Source: Undibacterium paludis (GTDB taxonomy: Bacteria; Pseudomonadota; Gammaproteobacteria; Burkholderiales; Burkholderiaceae_D). Taken from it: a stretch of 64,000 nt of DNA. The position numbers and the translations under genes were made by a program. Below the pieces are notes generated by a model. That model searched no databases. It worked only from the letters and a program-made list of their open reading frames with translations, and was not told where the DNA came from. Positions 1 to 10,641 of this stretch are shown one piece after another (position 1 is the first letter of the stretch; the number at the start of each line of letters is the position of its first letter). The stretch is taken from positions 277,748 to 341,747 of the forward strand of contig NZ_JAKZHX010000007.1 in assembly GCF_022568815.1 (NCBI RefSeq), given 5' to 3'.

Positions 1-54
1 GCCGTTTTTTCATCGATGTCCTTGCCATGGTCAGGAAGGACAAAGCAAGACCGA

Positions 55-561
55 TCAGCTCAATTGCGCCAGCAGTGTTTCTGCATTGGACACTTCAAAC
101 TTGCCGCCTTCTTCGATATTCAATTGTTTGACGACACCGTCAACGGCCAGCAGGGAATAACGCTGTGAGCGTACACCCATGCCGAATTTGCTGAAATCTG
201 CGTCCAGACCCAGGGCCTTGCTGAAATCAGCATTACCATCAGCCATCATGCGAACGATGCCTGTGGATTTCTGGTCACGACCCCATGCGCCCATGACGAA
301 TGCATCATTGACGGAGATACACCAGATTTCATCAACGCCCTTGGCTTTCAATTCAGCCGCGTGAGCAACATAGCCAGGCACGTGCTTGGCAGAGCAAGTT
401 GGTGTGTATGCGCCGGGCAAGCCAAAGATCGCAATGGTCTTACCTTTGGTCAGGTCTGCTACCTGGAACGTGTTCGGGCCAAGTGAACAGCCCTCAGATT
501 CCACTTCAATAAATTCTGCCAGGCTGCCTGCTGGCAGGGTATCGCCAATCTTGATTGTCAT
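55..561 (-). CDS. Peroxiredoxin, Prx5/AhpE-like (thioredoxin-fold peroxidase)
   Basis: This 168-residue protein reduces hydrogen peroxide and organic hydroperoxides in the cytoplasm through an active-site cysteine. The Prx5-type motif GLPGAYTPTCS is seen near residues 48-58, holding the peroxidatic Cys. Length fits the 160-170 residue Prx5 family. A second Cys (WCISV, near residue 81) could act as resolving residue, so 1-Cys or atypical 2-Cys chemistry cannot be told from sequence. It lies downstream of ftsZ on the same strand, a common beta-proteobacterial arrangement, but the ftsZ terminator and a 430 bp gap separate them, so it is probably transcribed on its own. The family call is secure; the reductant is unknown. 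Confidence 0.93.
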   Translation of the reverse strand: MTIKIGDTLPAGSLAEFIEVESEGCSLGPNTFQVADLTKGKTIAIFGLPGAYTPTCSAKHVPGYVAHAAELKAKGVDEIWCISVNDAFVMGAWGRDQKSTGIVRMMADGNADFSKALGLDADFSKFGMGVRSQRYSLLAVDGVVKQLNIEEGGKFEVSNAETLLAQLS

Positions 562-705
562 TTTATGTACTCCCTAGATAAGTATTCGGATATTCATTGC
601 CTTGCTGTACGCTGCCCTGCAAAAAAAGCAGGAAATTTGAGTCATATCAACACCGACAGTGAAGGACGCAAGTATGCCTGAGCTAGAATTTTCTTGCAGA
701 GTACC

Positions 706-960
706 TCTCAACACAGAGACACAGAGGAAGGAAAGTCTGCTTGCAAGCAGGCTTCGTTACGCAGGCGCGCGGCATGCCGCCCTGCGCGGGCCACACGAAT
801 TCCCTGCTACACCACATAGAAAGGCAAGAGAAAAGCAAATCATATCTTCAAATATTGCTTATCAATGTTCATAAAACCATTCCATCAATATCTATTGAAT
901 ATCGAAAACTGCTTTCGATTTCTCATGTTCTTCTCATTGTCTCTATGCCTCTGTGGTGAG
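706..960. repeat. Gap between ftsZ and peroxiredoxin with an imperfect inverted-repeat pair
   Basis: The roughly 430 bp gap between the peroxiredoxin start and the ftsZ terminator holds no convincing gene. A CTCAACACAGAGACACAGAG-type arm near 706-725 is matched in reverse complement by CTCACCACAGAGGCATAGAG at 941-960. The two arms agree at most positions. The interior is AT-rich. This resembles a small inverted-repeat-bounded element or decayed repeat. No transposase is present. Confidence 0.35.
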
Positions 961-991
961 CTTTTTGGTCTGGCTTTTCGATCTACCAAAT

Positions 992-1020
992 AAAAACGCC
1001 AGCCTCTTTCGAAGCTGGCG
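992..1020 (-). terminator. Rho-independent terminator of ftsZ / dcw cluster
   Basis: On the minus strand, CGCCAGCTTC pairs with GAGGCTGGCG (hairpin 997-1020) and is followed directly by TTTTT (992-996). It sits 23 bp after the ftsZ stop codon, so it closes the long dcw transcript. Confidence 0.88.
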
Positions 1021-1042
1021 CTTTGCAGCAAAACAAGATAAA

Positions 1043-2245
1043 TCAGTCAGCCTGTTTGCGCAGGAAAGCTGGAATGTCGTAAGTTTCCATACCATTTTTT
1101 TCCAGGGCGCGTACTGTTTCTGATGCCGACTCACGACGCCATACTGCCGGTTTGGAAAGGCCATCGAAACCTGCCGAACCAGTTGCTGTACCAGTGCTGA
1201 TGGTGGCAGATGTCATGACCGCGCTGGCCATCACGGTTTCATTGTGTGTGCCAGTACGCAGCATCGGTGTTTGCACCAGCTGGATATTTTTCTTGCCACG
1301 GCCAAGGCCGGTTGCCACTACCGTCACGCGGATATCGTCACCCATGTTGTCATCGTAAGCAATACCTTGTGCGATCGATGCATCCGGTGCAGCGAAAGCA
1401 CGTACTGTAGACATGACTTCCTTGATCTCTTTACCTTTGAGACCACGGCTGGCAGTGACATTGACCAGCACGCCACGTGCACCGGACAGATCGATCCCAT
1501 CCAGCAGTGGGGATGCCACTGCCTGTTCAGCAGCGATACGTGCGCGGTCAACGCCAGAAGCAGTTGCCGTACCCATCATTGCCTTGCCCTGCTCACCCAT
1601 GATCGTTTTCACGTCATTGAAGTCGACGTTAATATGACCAGGTACGTTGATGATCTCGGCAATACCAGCGACGGCATTGTTCAGGACATCATCAGCGTGT
1701 TGCAGCCACTCGATCATGCTGTCGTCTTCGTAAATCTCTTCGAGTTTTTCGTTGAGGATGACAATCAGGGAATCAACATGCTGGGACAGAGCTTCCAGAC
1801 CTTCGTCGGCGATGTCCATGCACTTTTGACCTTCGTAGGAAAATGGTTTGGATACGACCGCCACTGTCAGCGCCCCCAGTTCTTTGGCCACTTGCGCAAC
1901 CACCGGTGCAGCACCTGTACCTGTACCACCACCCATGCCGGCAGCGATAAATACCATGTGTGCACCACGCAGTGCATCTTCAATGCGGGCGCGCGAATCT
2001 TCAGCCAGCTTGCGGCCGACGTCAGGTTTCATGCCTGCACCCAGACCCGTTTCGCCGATCTGTATCACGTTGTTTGCCTTGGACATCAACAGTGCTTGCG
2101 CATCTGTATTTGCAGCAATGAACTCAACGCCGGACACGCCTTTGTTGATCATGTGCTGTACCGCATTGCCGCCTGCGCCACCTACGCCGACAACCTTGAT
2201 CACGGTGCCTTGTGTGGCGTTATCAACCATATCGAACTCCATCAT
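1043..2245 (-). CDS. ftsZ: Cell division GTPase FtsZ
   Basis: FtsZ is the bacterial tubulin homologue that forms the cytokinetic ring. The GTP-binding tubulin signature GGGTGTGAAP is present near residues 107-116, the N-terminal GVGGAGGNAV phosphate loop precedes it, and the C-terminal peptide YDIPAFLRKQAD that docks FtsA and ZipA is intact. Length (400 aa) is normal. Two adjacent ATG codons (2245 and 2242) are candidate starts; the GGAGGAG ribosome-binding site is better spaced for the second. It is the last gene of the dcw cluster, and the spacer before it carries a perfect TATAAT and a long hairpin, suggesting separate control. Confidence 0.98.
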   Translation of the reverse strand: MMEFDMVDNATQGTVIKVVGVGGAGGNAVQHMINKGVSGVEFIAANTDAQALLMSKANNVIQIGETGLGAGMKPDVGRKLAEDSRARIEDALRGAHMVFIAAGMGGGTGTGAAPVVAQVAKELGALTVAVVSKPFSYEGQKCMDIADEGLEALSQHVDSLIVILNEKLEEIYEDDSMIEWLQHADDVLNNAVAGIAEIINVPGHINVDFNDVKTIMGEQGKAMMGTATASGVDRARIAAEQAVASPLLDGIDLSGARGVLVNVTASRGLKGKEIKEVMSTVRAFAAPDASIAQGIAYDDNMGDDIRVTVVATGLGRGKKNIQLVQTPMLRTGTHNETVMASAVMTSATISTGTATGSAGFDGLSKPAVWRRESASETVRALEKNGMETYDIPAFLRKQAD

Positions 2246-2261
2246 GACTCCTCCAGGTAGG

Positions 2262-2315
2262 CAGTTATCAGTCGCTAGGCATCACCGGGATGTGACGACT
2301 AGCGACTAATAACTG
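2262..2315 (-). promoter_or_regulatory. Long hairpin in the ftsZ 5' leader
   Basis: CAGTTATCAGTCGCTAG (2262-2278) pairs with CTAGCGACTAATAACTG (2299-2315) with one mismatch in 17, around a 20 nt loop. It lies between the putative ftsZ promoter and the ribosome-binding site, so it would form in the mRNA leader. It has no U-run and is not a standard terminator. Confidence 0.6.
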
Positions 2316-2326
2316 TATATCGAACT

Positions 2327-2332
2327 ATTATA
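2327..2332 (-). promoter_or_regulatory. Candidate -10 element of an internal ftsZ promoter
   Basis: The minus strand carries a perfect TATAAT here, about 80 nt upstream of the ftsZ start. No good -35 box is seen at the expected spacing, so this is a candidate only. Internal ftsZ promoters are common in dcw clusters. Confidence 0.4.
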
Positions 2333-2366
2333 AAATGACTACACCAATTTAGATACAAAATACAAG

Positions 2367-3599
2367 CTAAAAATTCCCTAAAAACCACTCTTTCATGCGT
2401 TGCCAGACTGCTTTGGCCGATCCTTCCTGCCGAGTGACCAAATGGCCGCGCAAATACTGCTTCTTCGCTTCCAACAACAACCCCAAAACTGTGGCGTAAC
2501 GCAGGCTGCGCACAACGTCTGCCAATTGCCCGCTGTACGCTGGCATGCCCAATCTTGTCGGCTTCAAAAAGATGTCTTCCGCCATTTCGACCATGCCTGG
2601 CATGGCGGCAGAACCGCCTGTCAGCACGATGCCTGAAGACAGCACATCTTCATAACCGGATTCGCGCACGACCTGATGTACCAGCGCAAACAACTCCTCG
2701 ACACGCGGCTCAATCACGGCGGCCAGTGCCTGACGCGACAAAGAACGCGGGCCGCGATCACCCAGGCCTGGCACTTCGAGCGTATCGGCCGGGTCTGCCA
2801 GTACCTGCTTGGCGACACCAAAACGCACCTTGATTTCTTCTGCTTCTGACGTCGGCGTACGCAAAGCCATGGCGATATCATTGGTGATCTGGTCACCAGC
2901 AATCGGTATCACCGCGGTATGACGTATTGCCCCCTCACTGAAAACTGCCACATCTGTCGTACCGCCGCCGATGTCGATCAATACGACGCCAAGCTCTTTT
3001 TCATCCTTGGTCAGCACGGCTTCAGCGGACGCCATCGGCTGTAGTATCAGGTCAGACACTTCCAGACCGCAACGACGCACGCACTTGACAATGTTCTGTA
3101 CCGCAGACACGGCACCGGTGACAATATGCACTTTGACTTCCAGGCGTATGCCGCTCATGCCTATCGGTTCGCGCACATCATCCTGGCTATCGACGATGAA
3201 TTCCTGCGGCAGCGTGTGCAGCAATTGCTGGTCAGTCGGGATATTGACAGCCTTGGCAGTTTCTATAACACGCGAGACGTCAGCTGCGGTGACTTCTTTA
3301 TCCTTGATCGCTACCATGCCGCTGGAATTAAAGCTGCGGATATGACTGCCCGCAATGCCGGTATAGACATTACGGATCTTGCAGTCAGCCATCAGTTCAG
3401 CTTCTTCCAGCGCACGCTGTATCGATTCGACAGTGGCTTCAATGTTGACGACGACGCCTTTTTTCAGCCCTTTTGACTCATGCTGGCCCAGGCCGATGAC
3501 TTCATGTCGGCCGTCAGGCATGACCTCTGCCACGACCGCCACAATTTTAGAGGTGCCGATATCGAGACCAACGATCAGATTTTTAGCGTCTTTTGTCAT
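2367..3599 (-). CDS. ftsA: Cell division protein FtsA (actin-like)
   Basis: FtsA is the actin-family ATPase that tethers FtsZ to the membrane. The N-terminal phosphate-1 motif VGLDIGTSKI, the phosphate-2 segment VLIDIGGGTTD near residues 205-215 and the adenosine-loop motif LTGGSA near residue 327 are all visible. The end of the protein (VWQRMKEWFLGNF) is the amphipathic membrane-targeting helix. Length (410 aa) is typical. The start codon overlaps the ftsQ stop by four bases (ATGA), implying translational coupling. Confidence 0.97.
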   Translation of the reverse strand: MTKDAKNLIVGLDIGTSKIVAVVAEVMPDGRHEVIGLGQHESKGLKKGVVVNIEATVESIQRALEEAELMADCKIRNVYTGIAGSHIRSFNSSGMVAIKDKEVTAADVSRVIETAKAVNIPTDQQLLHTLPQEFIVDSQDDVREPIGMSGIRLEVKVHIVTGAVSAVQNIVKCVRRCGLEVSDLILQPMASAEAVLTKDEKELGVVLIDIGGGTTDVAVFSEGAIRHTAVIPIAGDQITNDIAMALRTPTSEAEEIKVRFGVAKQVLADPADTLEVPGLGDRGPRSLSRQALAAVIEPRVEELFALVHQVVRESGYEDVLSSGIVLTGGSAAMPGMVEMAEDIFLKPTRLGMPAYSGQLADVVRSLRYATVLGLLLEAKKQYLRGHLVTRQEGSAKAVWQRMKEWFLGNF

Positions 3600-4390
3600 G
3601 TCTTTCCACTTGCTTTTGTTTGCTTTTTCAACCCGATATTGCTATGGCTCGATCTGAGCGCAAGGCCATTCGGATAACGCATGTCCACATTTTCAATACT
3701 GTCCTGCAAACTGGCCAGCAATTGCGGGTAGACCTGCATCAATTTGTCCACCCTGCTCTTGAGCGTATTGGCATCCTGCACCCTGCCCAATTCCACCTGC
3801 ATGCCATTGTTCAGTTTCAGACCCCAGGCATAGCGGCTGGAATAATTGACTGATTCCGGTGCCAGATTGATTTTTGCAAACCAGTTTTTAAATTCCAGAT
3901 ACTGCGCCAATACTTCTTTTTCACTACCTTCTGGCCCGTTCAAGGCAATCAGGTCTGCATCATCCTCTGCTTCCGCCAGATTGGCGGTAAATACGTCACC
4001 CTTGACAGAAATCAGGCGTCCGTCTTCGCCCCAGGTACCCAATGCCACATGTTCCTCCAGTGTGACGATGAGCTTGTTCGGCCACTCTCTCTGCACACTG
4101 GCCCGACGTACCCAGGGTACTGCTTCAAACGCGGCACGTACTGCATCAAGATTGGCGGTAAAAAAATTGCCCCTGATTCTGGGTAAAGCCGTATTCCTGA
4201 TGGTCAGCGGGTTGACATGTCTCAGACCCGATCCATCGCTGCCGACATTCACTGCGTCAACCTTGATCACACGCAGGGTAAATACCGGACGCTGTATCAC
4301 CCACCATACGCCAGACAGCAGCAACATGAACAATACCAGCCCAAACAGGGCGTTGGCAGTATTGTTCATCAGCTTGGTGTCATGCCACAT
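3596..4390 (-). CDS. ftsQ: Cell division protein FtsQ
   Basis: FtsQ is the bitopic inner-membrane protein that links FtsA/FtsZ to FtsB/FtsL in the divisome. A single transmembrane segment (LFGLVLFMLLLSGVWWVI) lies near residues 15-32, followed by a POTRA domain that begins with the usual strand pattern (FTLRVIKVDAV) and then the FtsQ/DivIB domain. Length is 264 aa. The annotated start is at 4390; a second ATG eight codons in is also possible. It sits between ddl and ftsA as expected and overlaps ftsA by four bases. Confidence 0.93.
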   Translation of the reverse strand: MWHDTKLMNNTANALFGLVLFMLLLSGVWWVIQRPVFTLRVIKVDAVNVGSDGSGLRHVNPLTIRNTALPRIRGNFFTANLDAVRAAFEAVPWVRRASVQREWPNKLIVTLEEHVALGTWGEDGRLISVKGDVFTANLAEAEDDADLIALNGPEGSEKEVLAQYLEFKNWFAKINLAPESVNYSSRYAWGLKLNNGMQVELGRVQDANTLKSRVDKLMQVYPQLLASLQDSIENVDMRYPNGLALRSSHSNIGLKKQTKASGKT

Positions 4391-4436
4391 TGTTTGCTCT
4401 TGCCTGTTACTGTTATTTACTCTGCTTACTTCTTAT

Positions 4437-5399
4437 TTACTTCTTTGCTTCAGATTTGATCTTCAAACTGGCTGTCTTCAAGATTTCCACACACAGGTCT
4501 TCATAACTGATACCAACCGCCTTGGCCGCCATGGGCACCAGCGAATGGCCGGTCATACCAGGGGATGTATTAATTTCCAGCAAAAATGGCTTGTTATCTG
4601 TCTTGCGCAACAGCACATCGACACGCGCCCAACCTTCACAATCAAGGGCACGATAGGCGTCGACGGCCATCTTGCGTATGGTATCGGTCAAATCCTGCTC
4701 CAGCACTGCCGGGCAGATGTACTGGGTATCGTCCGTAAAATACTTGTTCTGGTAATCGTAATTACCGTCAGGTGCAACGATTTCAGTAATCGGCAAGGCA
4801 TAGGCCTGGGCGCCTTTGCCCAGCACCGCCACGGTCAGCTCACGTCCTTCGACAAATTCTTCTGCCAGCACCACATCATCAAACTGGGCCGCCAGGGCAT
4901 AGGCTTCCTGCATGCCTGAGTATCCGCTGACTTTGGTGATGCCTATTGTAGAACCTTCATGTGGCGGCTTGATGATAAGCGGCAGTCCAAGATCATCGGG
5001 CACACGGCGCAACTCGGTATCTGGCGTCAGCACGGCATAAGCTGGCGTGCTCAAACCATAGGTTTGCCAGATGCGCTTGGTAAAAATCTTGTCCATGGCA
5101 ATCGCTGACGCCATCACGCCGCTGCCGGTGTAAGGGATATTCAATTGTTCCAGCACTCCTTGCAGACTGCCGTCTTCACCATAGCGACCGTGCAGGGCAA
5201 TAAATACACGGTCAAATTTTTCTGCTGCCAGTTCGGCGATGCTGCGTTCTGCCGTATCAAAGCCATGCGCATCGACGCCCTTGCTTTTCAATGCCTGCAA
5301 GACACCGCTGCCTGACATCAGGGAAACTTCACGTTCCGCCGAGCGGCCGCCAAACAGTACGCCCACCTTGCCCAGAGATTTCAAATTCAATTCGCTCAT
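4437..5399 (-). CDS. ddl: D-alanine--D-alanine ligase
   Basis: This ATP-grasp enzyme makes D-Ala-D-Ala for the peptidoglycan stem peptide. The N-terminal [18 protein letters not shown] signature, the ATP-grasp segment [10 protein letters not shown] and the C-terminal metal and substrate motif [16 protein letters not shown] are present. Length (320 aa) matches DdlB. It lies between murC (21 bp gap) and ftsQ (46 bp gap) in the dcw cluster. Confidence 0.97.
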   Translation of the reverse strand: MSELNLKSLGKVGVLFGGRSAEREVSLMSGSGVLQALKSKGVDAHGFDTAERSIAELAAEKFDRVFIALHGRYGEDGSLQGVLEQLNIPYTGSGVMASAIAMDKIFTKRIWQTYGLSTPAYAVLTPDTELRRVPDDLGLPLIIKPPHEGSTIGITKVSGYSGMQEAYALAAQFDDVVLAEEFVEGRELTVAVLGKGAQAYALPITEIVAPDGNYDYQNKYFTDDTQYICPAVLEQDLTDTIRKMAVDAYRALDCEGWARVDVLLRKTDNKPFLLEINTSPGMTGHSLVPMAAKAVGISYEDLCVEILKTASLKIKSEAKK

Positions 5400-5420
5400 G
5401 ATGATCTGATCACTTAACTA

Positions 5421-6806
5421 TCACACAGACTGAGCCAGTTTTGCCGGCACAGCATTGATGGAACCTGCCCCCATGACGATGACGACATCACCGTCTTTCA
5501 ATACCCGCAAGATACTTTCGGTCATTTCCTGCATGTCTTCGACAAATACCGGTTCAACCTTGCCCATCACCCGCAGGGCCCTGGCCATGGAACGACCATC
5601 AGCCGCCAGTATCGGCGCTTCACCCGCGGCATAGACTTCTGCCAGCACCACCGCATCTGCACTGGAAATCACTCGGACAAAATCTTCAAACAAATCACGC
5701 GTACGGGTATAGCGATGCGGCTGGAAAGCCAGCACCAGACGACGGCCAGGATAGGCGCCACGCGCCGCCGCCAATGTCGCTGCCATTTCCACAGGGTGAT
5801 GACCATAGTCATCAACCAGGGCAAAAGTACCTCCCGCCGCCAGGGCGATTTCACCATAACGGGTAAAGCGACGACCCACGCCGTTGAATTCACTCAGGGC
5901 CTTTTGTGTTGCCTCATCACTGACACCGACCTCGCGGGCAATCGCAATTGCCGCACAGGCATTTTGCACATTGTGCATGCCAGGCTGGTTCAGGCTGACC
6001 TGCATGTTCTCATAGCCATCTTGCACTACCGTGAAATGCATCTTGCCACTTGATGCGGTGGCATCAATCGCCCGTACATCAGCATCTTCATGGAAGCCAT
6101 ACGTCACGATAGGCTTGGAAACAAAAGGCATGATTTCACGCACATTGGCGTCATCCAGGCACAACACGGCAACACCATAAAATGGCAGACGCTGGGTAAA
6201 TTCAATAAAAGCCTGCTTCAGGCGCGCGAAATCATGACCATAGGTTTCCATATGGTCAGCATCGATATTGGTGATGACTTCAATCACCGGCAACAGGTTT
6301 AAGAAGGAAGCATCAGATTCATCGGCCTCTGCCACGATGAAATCACCGCTACCGAGCTTGGCATTGGCGCCGGCGCTGTTGAGCAAGCCACCGATGACAA
6401 AAGTCGGATCAAGCCCGCCTTGCGCCAGGACACTGGCGACCAGACTGGTCGTGGTCGTTTTGCCGTGAGTGCCGGCGATGGCGATACCGCTTTTCAGGCG
6501 CATGAGTTCAGCCAGCATCATCGCGCGTGGCACAATGGGGATATGTCTGGCGCGTGCAGCAATGACTTCCGGGTTATCACCCTTGACAGCGGTGGATGTC
6601 ACCACAGCGTCAGCGCCATCTATATTCTCAGCTGCATGACCCAGCATGACTTTTGCGCCAAGTTGCGCCAGACGTTTCGAGGCAGCATTACTACCGAGAT
6701 CAGAACCGGAAATGGTATAACCGAGATTCAACAGGACTTCGGCGATACCGCTCATGCCTGAGCCGCCTATGCCAACAAAATGGATGTGTTTTACTTTGTG
6801 TTTCAT
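5421..6806 (-). CDS. murC: UDP-N-acetylmuramate--L-alanine ligase MurC
   Basis: MurC adds L-Ala to UDP-MurNAc, the first amino acid step of muropeptide assembly. The protein opens with the Rossmann-type [14 protein letters not shown] motif, carries the Mur-ligase ATP loop [11 protein letters not shown] and the YGHHP motif. I start it at the ATG at 6806 because this gives the family N-terminus ([15 protein letters not shown]) and a four-base ATGA overlap with murG. The frame stays open a further 28 codons upstream inside murG, which is not used. Confidence 0.97.
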   Translation of the reverse strand: MKHKVKHIHFVGIGGSGMSGIAEVLLNLGYTISGSDLGSNAASKRLAQLGAKVMLGHAAENIDGADAVVTSTAVKGDNPEVIAARARHIPIVPRAMMLAELMRLKSGIAIAGTHGKTTTTSLVASVLAQGGLDPTFVIGGLLNSAGANAKLGSGDFIVAEADESDASFLNLLPVIEVITNIDADHMETYGHDFARLKQAFIEFTQRLPFYGVAVLCLDDANVREIMPFVSKPIVTYGFHEDADVRAIDATASSGKMHFTVVQDGYENMQVSLNQPGMHNVQNACAAIAIAREVGVSDEATQKALSEFNGVGRRFTRYGEIALAAGGTFALVDDYGHHPVEMAATLAAARGAYPGRRLVLAFQPHRYTRTRDLFEDFVRVISSADAVVLAEVYAAGEAPILAADGRSMARALRVMGKVEPVFVEDMQEMTESILRVLKDGDVVIVMGAGSINAVPAKLAQSV

Positions 6807-7894
6807 GCTAATGCTTCCAGAATGTGGGCGATGTTCGCACTGGCTTCGCGCTGCCCAAGGGCATAGGCAGTTTCCGCCATCGCCAGGCATTGTGCTCTGT
6901 CCAGTGTTTGTAATTGTTCTGCCAGCCGTGCCGGGCTTAATTCAGTTTGTGGCAGATGGATAGCGGCTTTCTGGCTCGCCATCCACTGTGCGTTTGCCTT
7001 TTGGTGGGACGTGCTCGACGCCATGAAGGGTACCAGTATGCTGGCCACACCGGCAGCAGTCAGTTCAGATACGGTAATGGCGCCGGCACGGCATATCACC
7101 AGGTCAGCCTCGGCATAACGACGCGGCATGTCATCGATGAAATCCAGTACTTCGGCTTGCACACCAGCTTTTGCATAACTTTGACGCAAGGCCTCTATAT
7201 GCTGCTTGCCAGACTGGTGCGTGATTTGCGGACGCAACTCTGCAGGCATCAGGGCTACCGCCTGTGGTACGCCATCATTGAGCACCTTGGCGCCCAGGCT
7301 GCCACCGACCACCAGTATGCGTAAAGGGCCTGTACGTCCGGCATAACGTTTTGCAGGTACTGGCAATTCACAAATTTCTTTGCGTATGGGATTACCGATG
7401 ACTGCAGTTTTTTGGTCAGCAGTCACTGTTGAAGATGGCAAGCCAAACAATAATTTACTGGCGAAAGGGCGCAAAGCCTTGTTCGACAACAACAAGGCTG
7501 CATCAGCATTCATCAACACCACAGGCTTGCCGCGCAAGGCCGCCATCATGCCGCCGGGCACGGTCACATAACCGCCCATCCCCAGCACCACATCTGGCTG
7601 ACGGCGACCGATAATGCTGAAACAGCTGAAAAAACTCTTGAGCAGCTTGAAAGCACCGCTGATCGTATGCGACCAGCCCTTGCCGCGCAAACCGGAGAAA
7701 TCAATATTGTCCATGACAATATTGTGTTTGGGGACGATCTGTCCTTCCATGCCGATTTGTGTGCCCAGCCAGCTGACCTGCCAGCCACGCTCACGCATGA
7801 TGTCGGCAATCGCCAGGCCAGGGAAGATATGACCACCGGTACCGGCTGCCATGATCAGCAAAGTCTTTTGACGGATTTGAACTGGCAGACTCAT
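6803..7894 (-). CDS. murG: MurG, UDP-GlcNAc transferase of lipid II synthesis
   Basis: MurG transfers GlcNAc from UDP-GlcNAc to lipid I on the cytoplasmic membrane face. The N-terminal motif [16 protein letters not shown] and the C-terminal glycosyltransferase-28 segment ([16 protein letters not shown]) are characteristic. Length is 363 aa. It overlaps ftsW and murC by four bases on either side, so it is embedded in a translationally coupled run. Confidence 0.97.
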   Translation of the reverse strand: MSLPVQIRQKTLLIMAAGTGGHIFPGLAIADIMRERGWQVSWLGTQIGMEGQIVPKHNIVMDNIDFSGLRGKGWSHTISGAFKLLKSFFSCFSIIGRRQPDVVLGMGGYVTVPGGMMAALRGKPVVLMNADAALLLSNKALRPFASKLLFGLPSSTVTADQKTAVIGNPIRKEICELPVPAKRYAGRTGPLRILVVGGSLGAKVLNDGVPQAVALMPAELRPQITHQSGKQHIEALRQSYAKAGVQAEVLDFIDDMPRRYAEADLVICRAGAITVSELTAAGVASILVPFMASSTSHQKANAQWMASQKAAIHLPQTELSPARLAEQLQTLDRAQCLAMAETAYALGQREASANIAHILEALA

Positions 7895-9114
7895 GCGCGG
7901 CCTCCACGCATCAGCACACGGTTTTCATAATCCACACGCAATAATATCGCCAGACCTACACAATTAATCATCACGCCAGAACCACCATAACTCATCAAAG
8001 GCAGGGTCAAACCCTTGGTTGGCAACAAACCAAGGTTGACACCCATATTAATAAAAGCCTGTACACCTATCCAGATACCGATGCCCTTGGCCAGCAGACC
8101 GGCAAAGGTCTGGTCGAGGGCAATCGCCTGACGGCCAATTTCAAAAGCGCGTTTCAGCAACCAGTAAAACAGCAACACCACCACCAGTACACCAACGAAG
8201 CCGAGCTCTTCGCCGATGACAGCCAGCAGAAAATCTGTATGTGCTTCTGGCAAATAGTGCAGTTTTTGTACGCTGGCACCCAGGCCAACACCAAATATCT
8301 CACCGCGCCCAAAAGCAATCAGGGAGTGCGTGAGTTGATATGCCTTGCCGAGGGCATTATCTTCTTCAAAAGGGTTGAGGTAGGCAAAAATACGTTCACG
8401 ACGCCATGGTGACAGCACGATAACCATGGTAAAGATACCAACCAGGGTGGCAGCAATACCGCCAAACCAGATGCCATTGATACCGCCCAAAAACAGGATG
8501 CCCATGGCGATACAGACGATCACGCCAAAAGCACCCAGATCAGGCTCCAGCAACAACAGCAAACCAACCACGCCTACCGCCATCAGCATGGGTACGAAAC
8601 CCTTGGTCAGTTTGTGCATGTATTCCTGTTTGCGCACGGTATAGTCAGCAGCATACAGAACCATGAACAGCTTCATCAATTCAGATGGTTGCAGATTCAG
8701 GACCTTGAAAGACAGCCAGCGTTTGGCACCATTCACACCTTTACCCAGGCCCGGGATCAGCACTGCCGCCAGCAATATCAGGGTGGCTACAAAAAAGTAA
8801 GGCGCATATTTTTGCCAGACGGCGACCGGTATACGAAAAGCCAGGGCGCCGGCAATCAGGGCGACAATCACGAAAATGGCCTGACGTACCAGAAAATGCG
8901 AATTCTTGTAGTTTGCATATTTCGGTGAATCAGGCAGTGAGATCGAGGCCGAATACACCATCACCATGCCAAACAGCATCAGGATGATGGTCACCCATAC
9001 CAGCGGCTGGTCATAGTCCATCATCTTGGAGCGGCTGACCAGGTTGGTACTGACCGGCGGGCTGCCAAATGGCGACCATCTTTGCAGTGGCAGCAAGAGC
9101 TGGCGCATCAGCAA
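7891..9114 (-). CDS. ftsW: FtsW, SEDS-family septal peptidoglycan polymerase
   Basis: FtsW is the polytopic SEDS glycosyltransferase that works with FtsI to build septal peptidoglycan. The sequence shows about ten hydrophobic helices after a roughly 30-residue cytoplasmic N-terminus, the conserved [13 protein letters not shown] segment with the catalytic-type Asp, and the C-terminal [17 protein letters not shown] signature. Length is 407 aa. It overlaps the end of murD by 7 bp and murG by 4 bp. ATG codons at 9114 and 9108 are both possible starts. Confidence 0.96.
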   Translation of the reverse strand: MLMRQLLLPLQRWSPFGSPPVSTNLVSRSKMMDYDQPLVWVTIILMLFGMVMVYSASISLPDSPKYANYKNSHFLVRQAIFVIVALIAGALAFRIPVAVWQKYAPYFFVATLILLAAVLIPGLGKGVNGAKRWLSFKVLNLQPSELMKLFMVLYAADYTVRKQEYMHKLTKGFVPMLMAVGVVGLLLLLEPDLGAFGVIVCIAMGILFLGGINGIWFGGIAATLVGIFTMVIVLSPWRRERIFAYLNPFEEDNALGKAYQLTHSLIAFGRGEIFGVGLGASVQKLHYLPEAHTDFLLAVIGEELGFVGVLVVVLLFYWLLKRAFEIGRQAIALDQTFAGLLAKGIGIWIGVQAFINMGVNLGLLPTKGLTLPLMSYGGSGVMINCVGLAILLRVDYENRVLMRGGRA

Positions 9115-10622
9115 ACCTCCCCGCGTGCCAGGGCAATCTCACGCACTGCATCAACAAACACCTGGGCACGATGTGCATAATTGCGGAACATATCGAGGCT
9201 GGCGCAAGCGGGCGACAGCAAAACAATATCACCCTCTGTTGCCAGTTCAGATGCTGCCTGCACTGCTATTTCCAGGGTTGCCACGTCATGCAAAGGTACT
9301 GCCGTGATTGCCAGTGCCTGTTGCAATTCTTCCCTGGCCTTGCCTATCAGGACAACAGCCTTGGTGTAACGCTCCACCGGATCAGCCAGCGGTGAAAAAT
9401 CCTGGCCCTTGCCTTCACCACCGGCAATCAGGATGATGCGTTTGTGCAAGGCATCGGATTGTTGTCCCAGTCCTTTCAGGGCAGCGACGGTAGCACCAAC
9501 ATTGGTCCCTTTGCTGTCGTCGATGTAATCAACATCGGCAATGGTAGCGACCTGCTCGACACGATGCGGTTCACCTTTGTAATCACGCAGGCCGTGCAGC
9601 AAAGGGGCAAACGACAAACCTATGCCACGGCACAAAGCCAGGGCCGCCAGGGCATTGGCCGCATTATGCTGACCACGAATCTGCAATGCATCAGTTGGCA
9701 TCAGGCGTGTGACGATAGTGGCAATTTCTTCCACTTCTTTTTTCTTGCGACGGCTGCTGGTCACGACAGGTGCGTCCTCAGCCGGGTTGGCGGTAGCCAG
9801 CCAGCCCATGCCATGCTCATTGAGCAAACCCATGTCACCAAGCTGCCTGGGGGCATCAACCCCAAAGCTGATAACGTTGCCATGCGATTTTGCCATCGCC
9901 ATGACCTGCGCATCGTCGCGGTTCAAGACCTGCAAAGTCTGTTCGCCAAAAATGCGTGCCTTGTCAGCACAATAGGCTTGCAGGTTGCCATGCCAGTCCA
10001 GATGGTCCTGGGTGATGTTCAGGACTGTTGCCACATCAGCTTGCAGGCTATGTGTCGTATGGAGCTGGAAGCTCGACAATTCCAGCACCCAGACCTGGGG
10101 CAAAGTGTCTTGATCCAGGCATTCACGCAAGACATCCAGTACGGCAGGGCTGATATTACCGGCCACCTTAACCGTCAAACCGGCGCGTTCAACCAGCAAA
10201 CCCGTCAGGCTGGTCACCGTTGTTTTACCATTGGTACCAGTGATGGCAATGACTTTGGGCTGATATTCGCGTTCAGCCTTCAAGGTGACCAGCGCCCGGG
10301 CAAACAATTCAATCTCACCCCATACCGGGATAGATTTGTCGGCCGCAACCGGTAATAGTTCCTGCAATTCACGCTGGGGTGAAAGCCCAGGGCTGACAGT
10401 CATGACATCCATGCCATCAAGCAAAGCACCGGTGAAAGCGCCGCCGATAAATTCTATCTGTCCTGGTTGACCTGACAGCGCCTGCAATTGCGGCAACCTC
10501 TCTGGTGCTTCGCGGGTATCTGCAACACGCAGGTGGGCGCCAGCGCGCAGCAGCCATTGCGCCATCGCCAGACCTGTCTCACCCAGGCCCAAAACCAGCA
10601 CATGTTTACCCGAAAAATCCAT
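9108..10622 (-). CDS. murD: UDP-N-acetylmuramoylalanine--D-glutamate ligase MurD
   Basis: MurD adds D-Glu to UDP-MurNAc-L-Ala. Seen are the N-terminal [17 protein letters not shown] motif, the ATP loop [13 protein letters not shown], and the C-terminal [23 protein letters not shown] end (here AHRAQVF). At 504 aa it is longer than the roughly 440-residue E. coli enzyme. Part of the excess is a lysine/arginine-rich stretch ([20 protein letters not shown]) in the central domain, probably a surface insertion. Upstream sits a 12 bp tandem repeat. Confidence 0.96.
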   Translation of the reverse strand: MDFSGKHVLVLGLGETGLAMAQWLLRAGAHLRVADTREAPERLPQLQALSGQPGQIEFIGGAFTGALLDGMDVMTVSPGLSPQRELQELLPVAADKSIPVWGEIELFARALVTLKAEREYQPKVIAITGTNGKTTVTSLTGLLVERAGLTVKVAGNISPAVLDVLRECLDQDTLPQVWVLELSSFQLHTTHSLQADVATVLNITQDHLDWHGNLQAYCADKARIFGEQTLQVLNRDDAQVMAMAKSHGNVISFGVDAPRQLGDMGLLNEHGMGWLATANPAEDAPVVTSSRRKKKEVEEIATIVTRLMPTDALQIRGQHNAANALAALALCRGIGLSFAPLLHGLRDYKGEPHRVEQVATIADVDYIDDSKGTNVGATVAALKGLGQQSDALHKRIILIAGGEGKGQDFSPLADPVERYTKAVVLIGKAREELQQALAITAVPLHDVATLEIAVQAASELATEGDIVLLSPACASLDMFRNYAHRAQVFVDAVREIALARGEVC

Positions 10623-10641
10623 AAGCTCTGCTTCTACCTTA

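Noticed and set aside
1..54. Start of a further minus-strand gene beyond the left edge
   Set aside because: An ATG is present on the minus strand near position 30 but fewer than ten codons are visible, too little to support a call.
1244..2260. Long open frame (338 codons) opposite ftsZ
   Set aside because: It is antisense to a certain gene, rich in His and Cys from reversed codon bias, and has no family features. The same applies to the long frames opposite ftsQ, murD, murF and ftsI.
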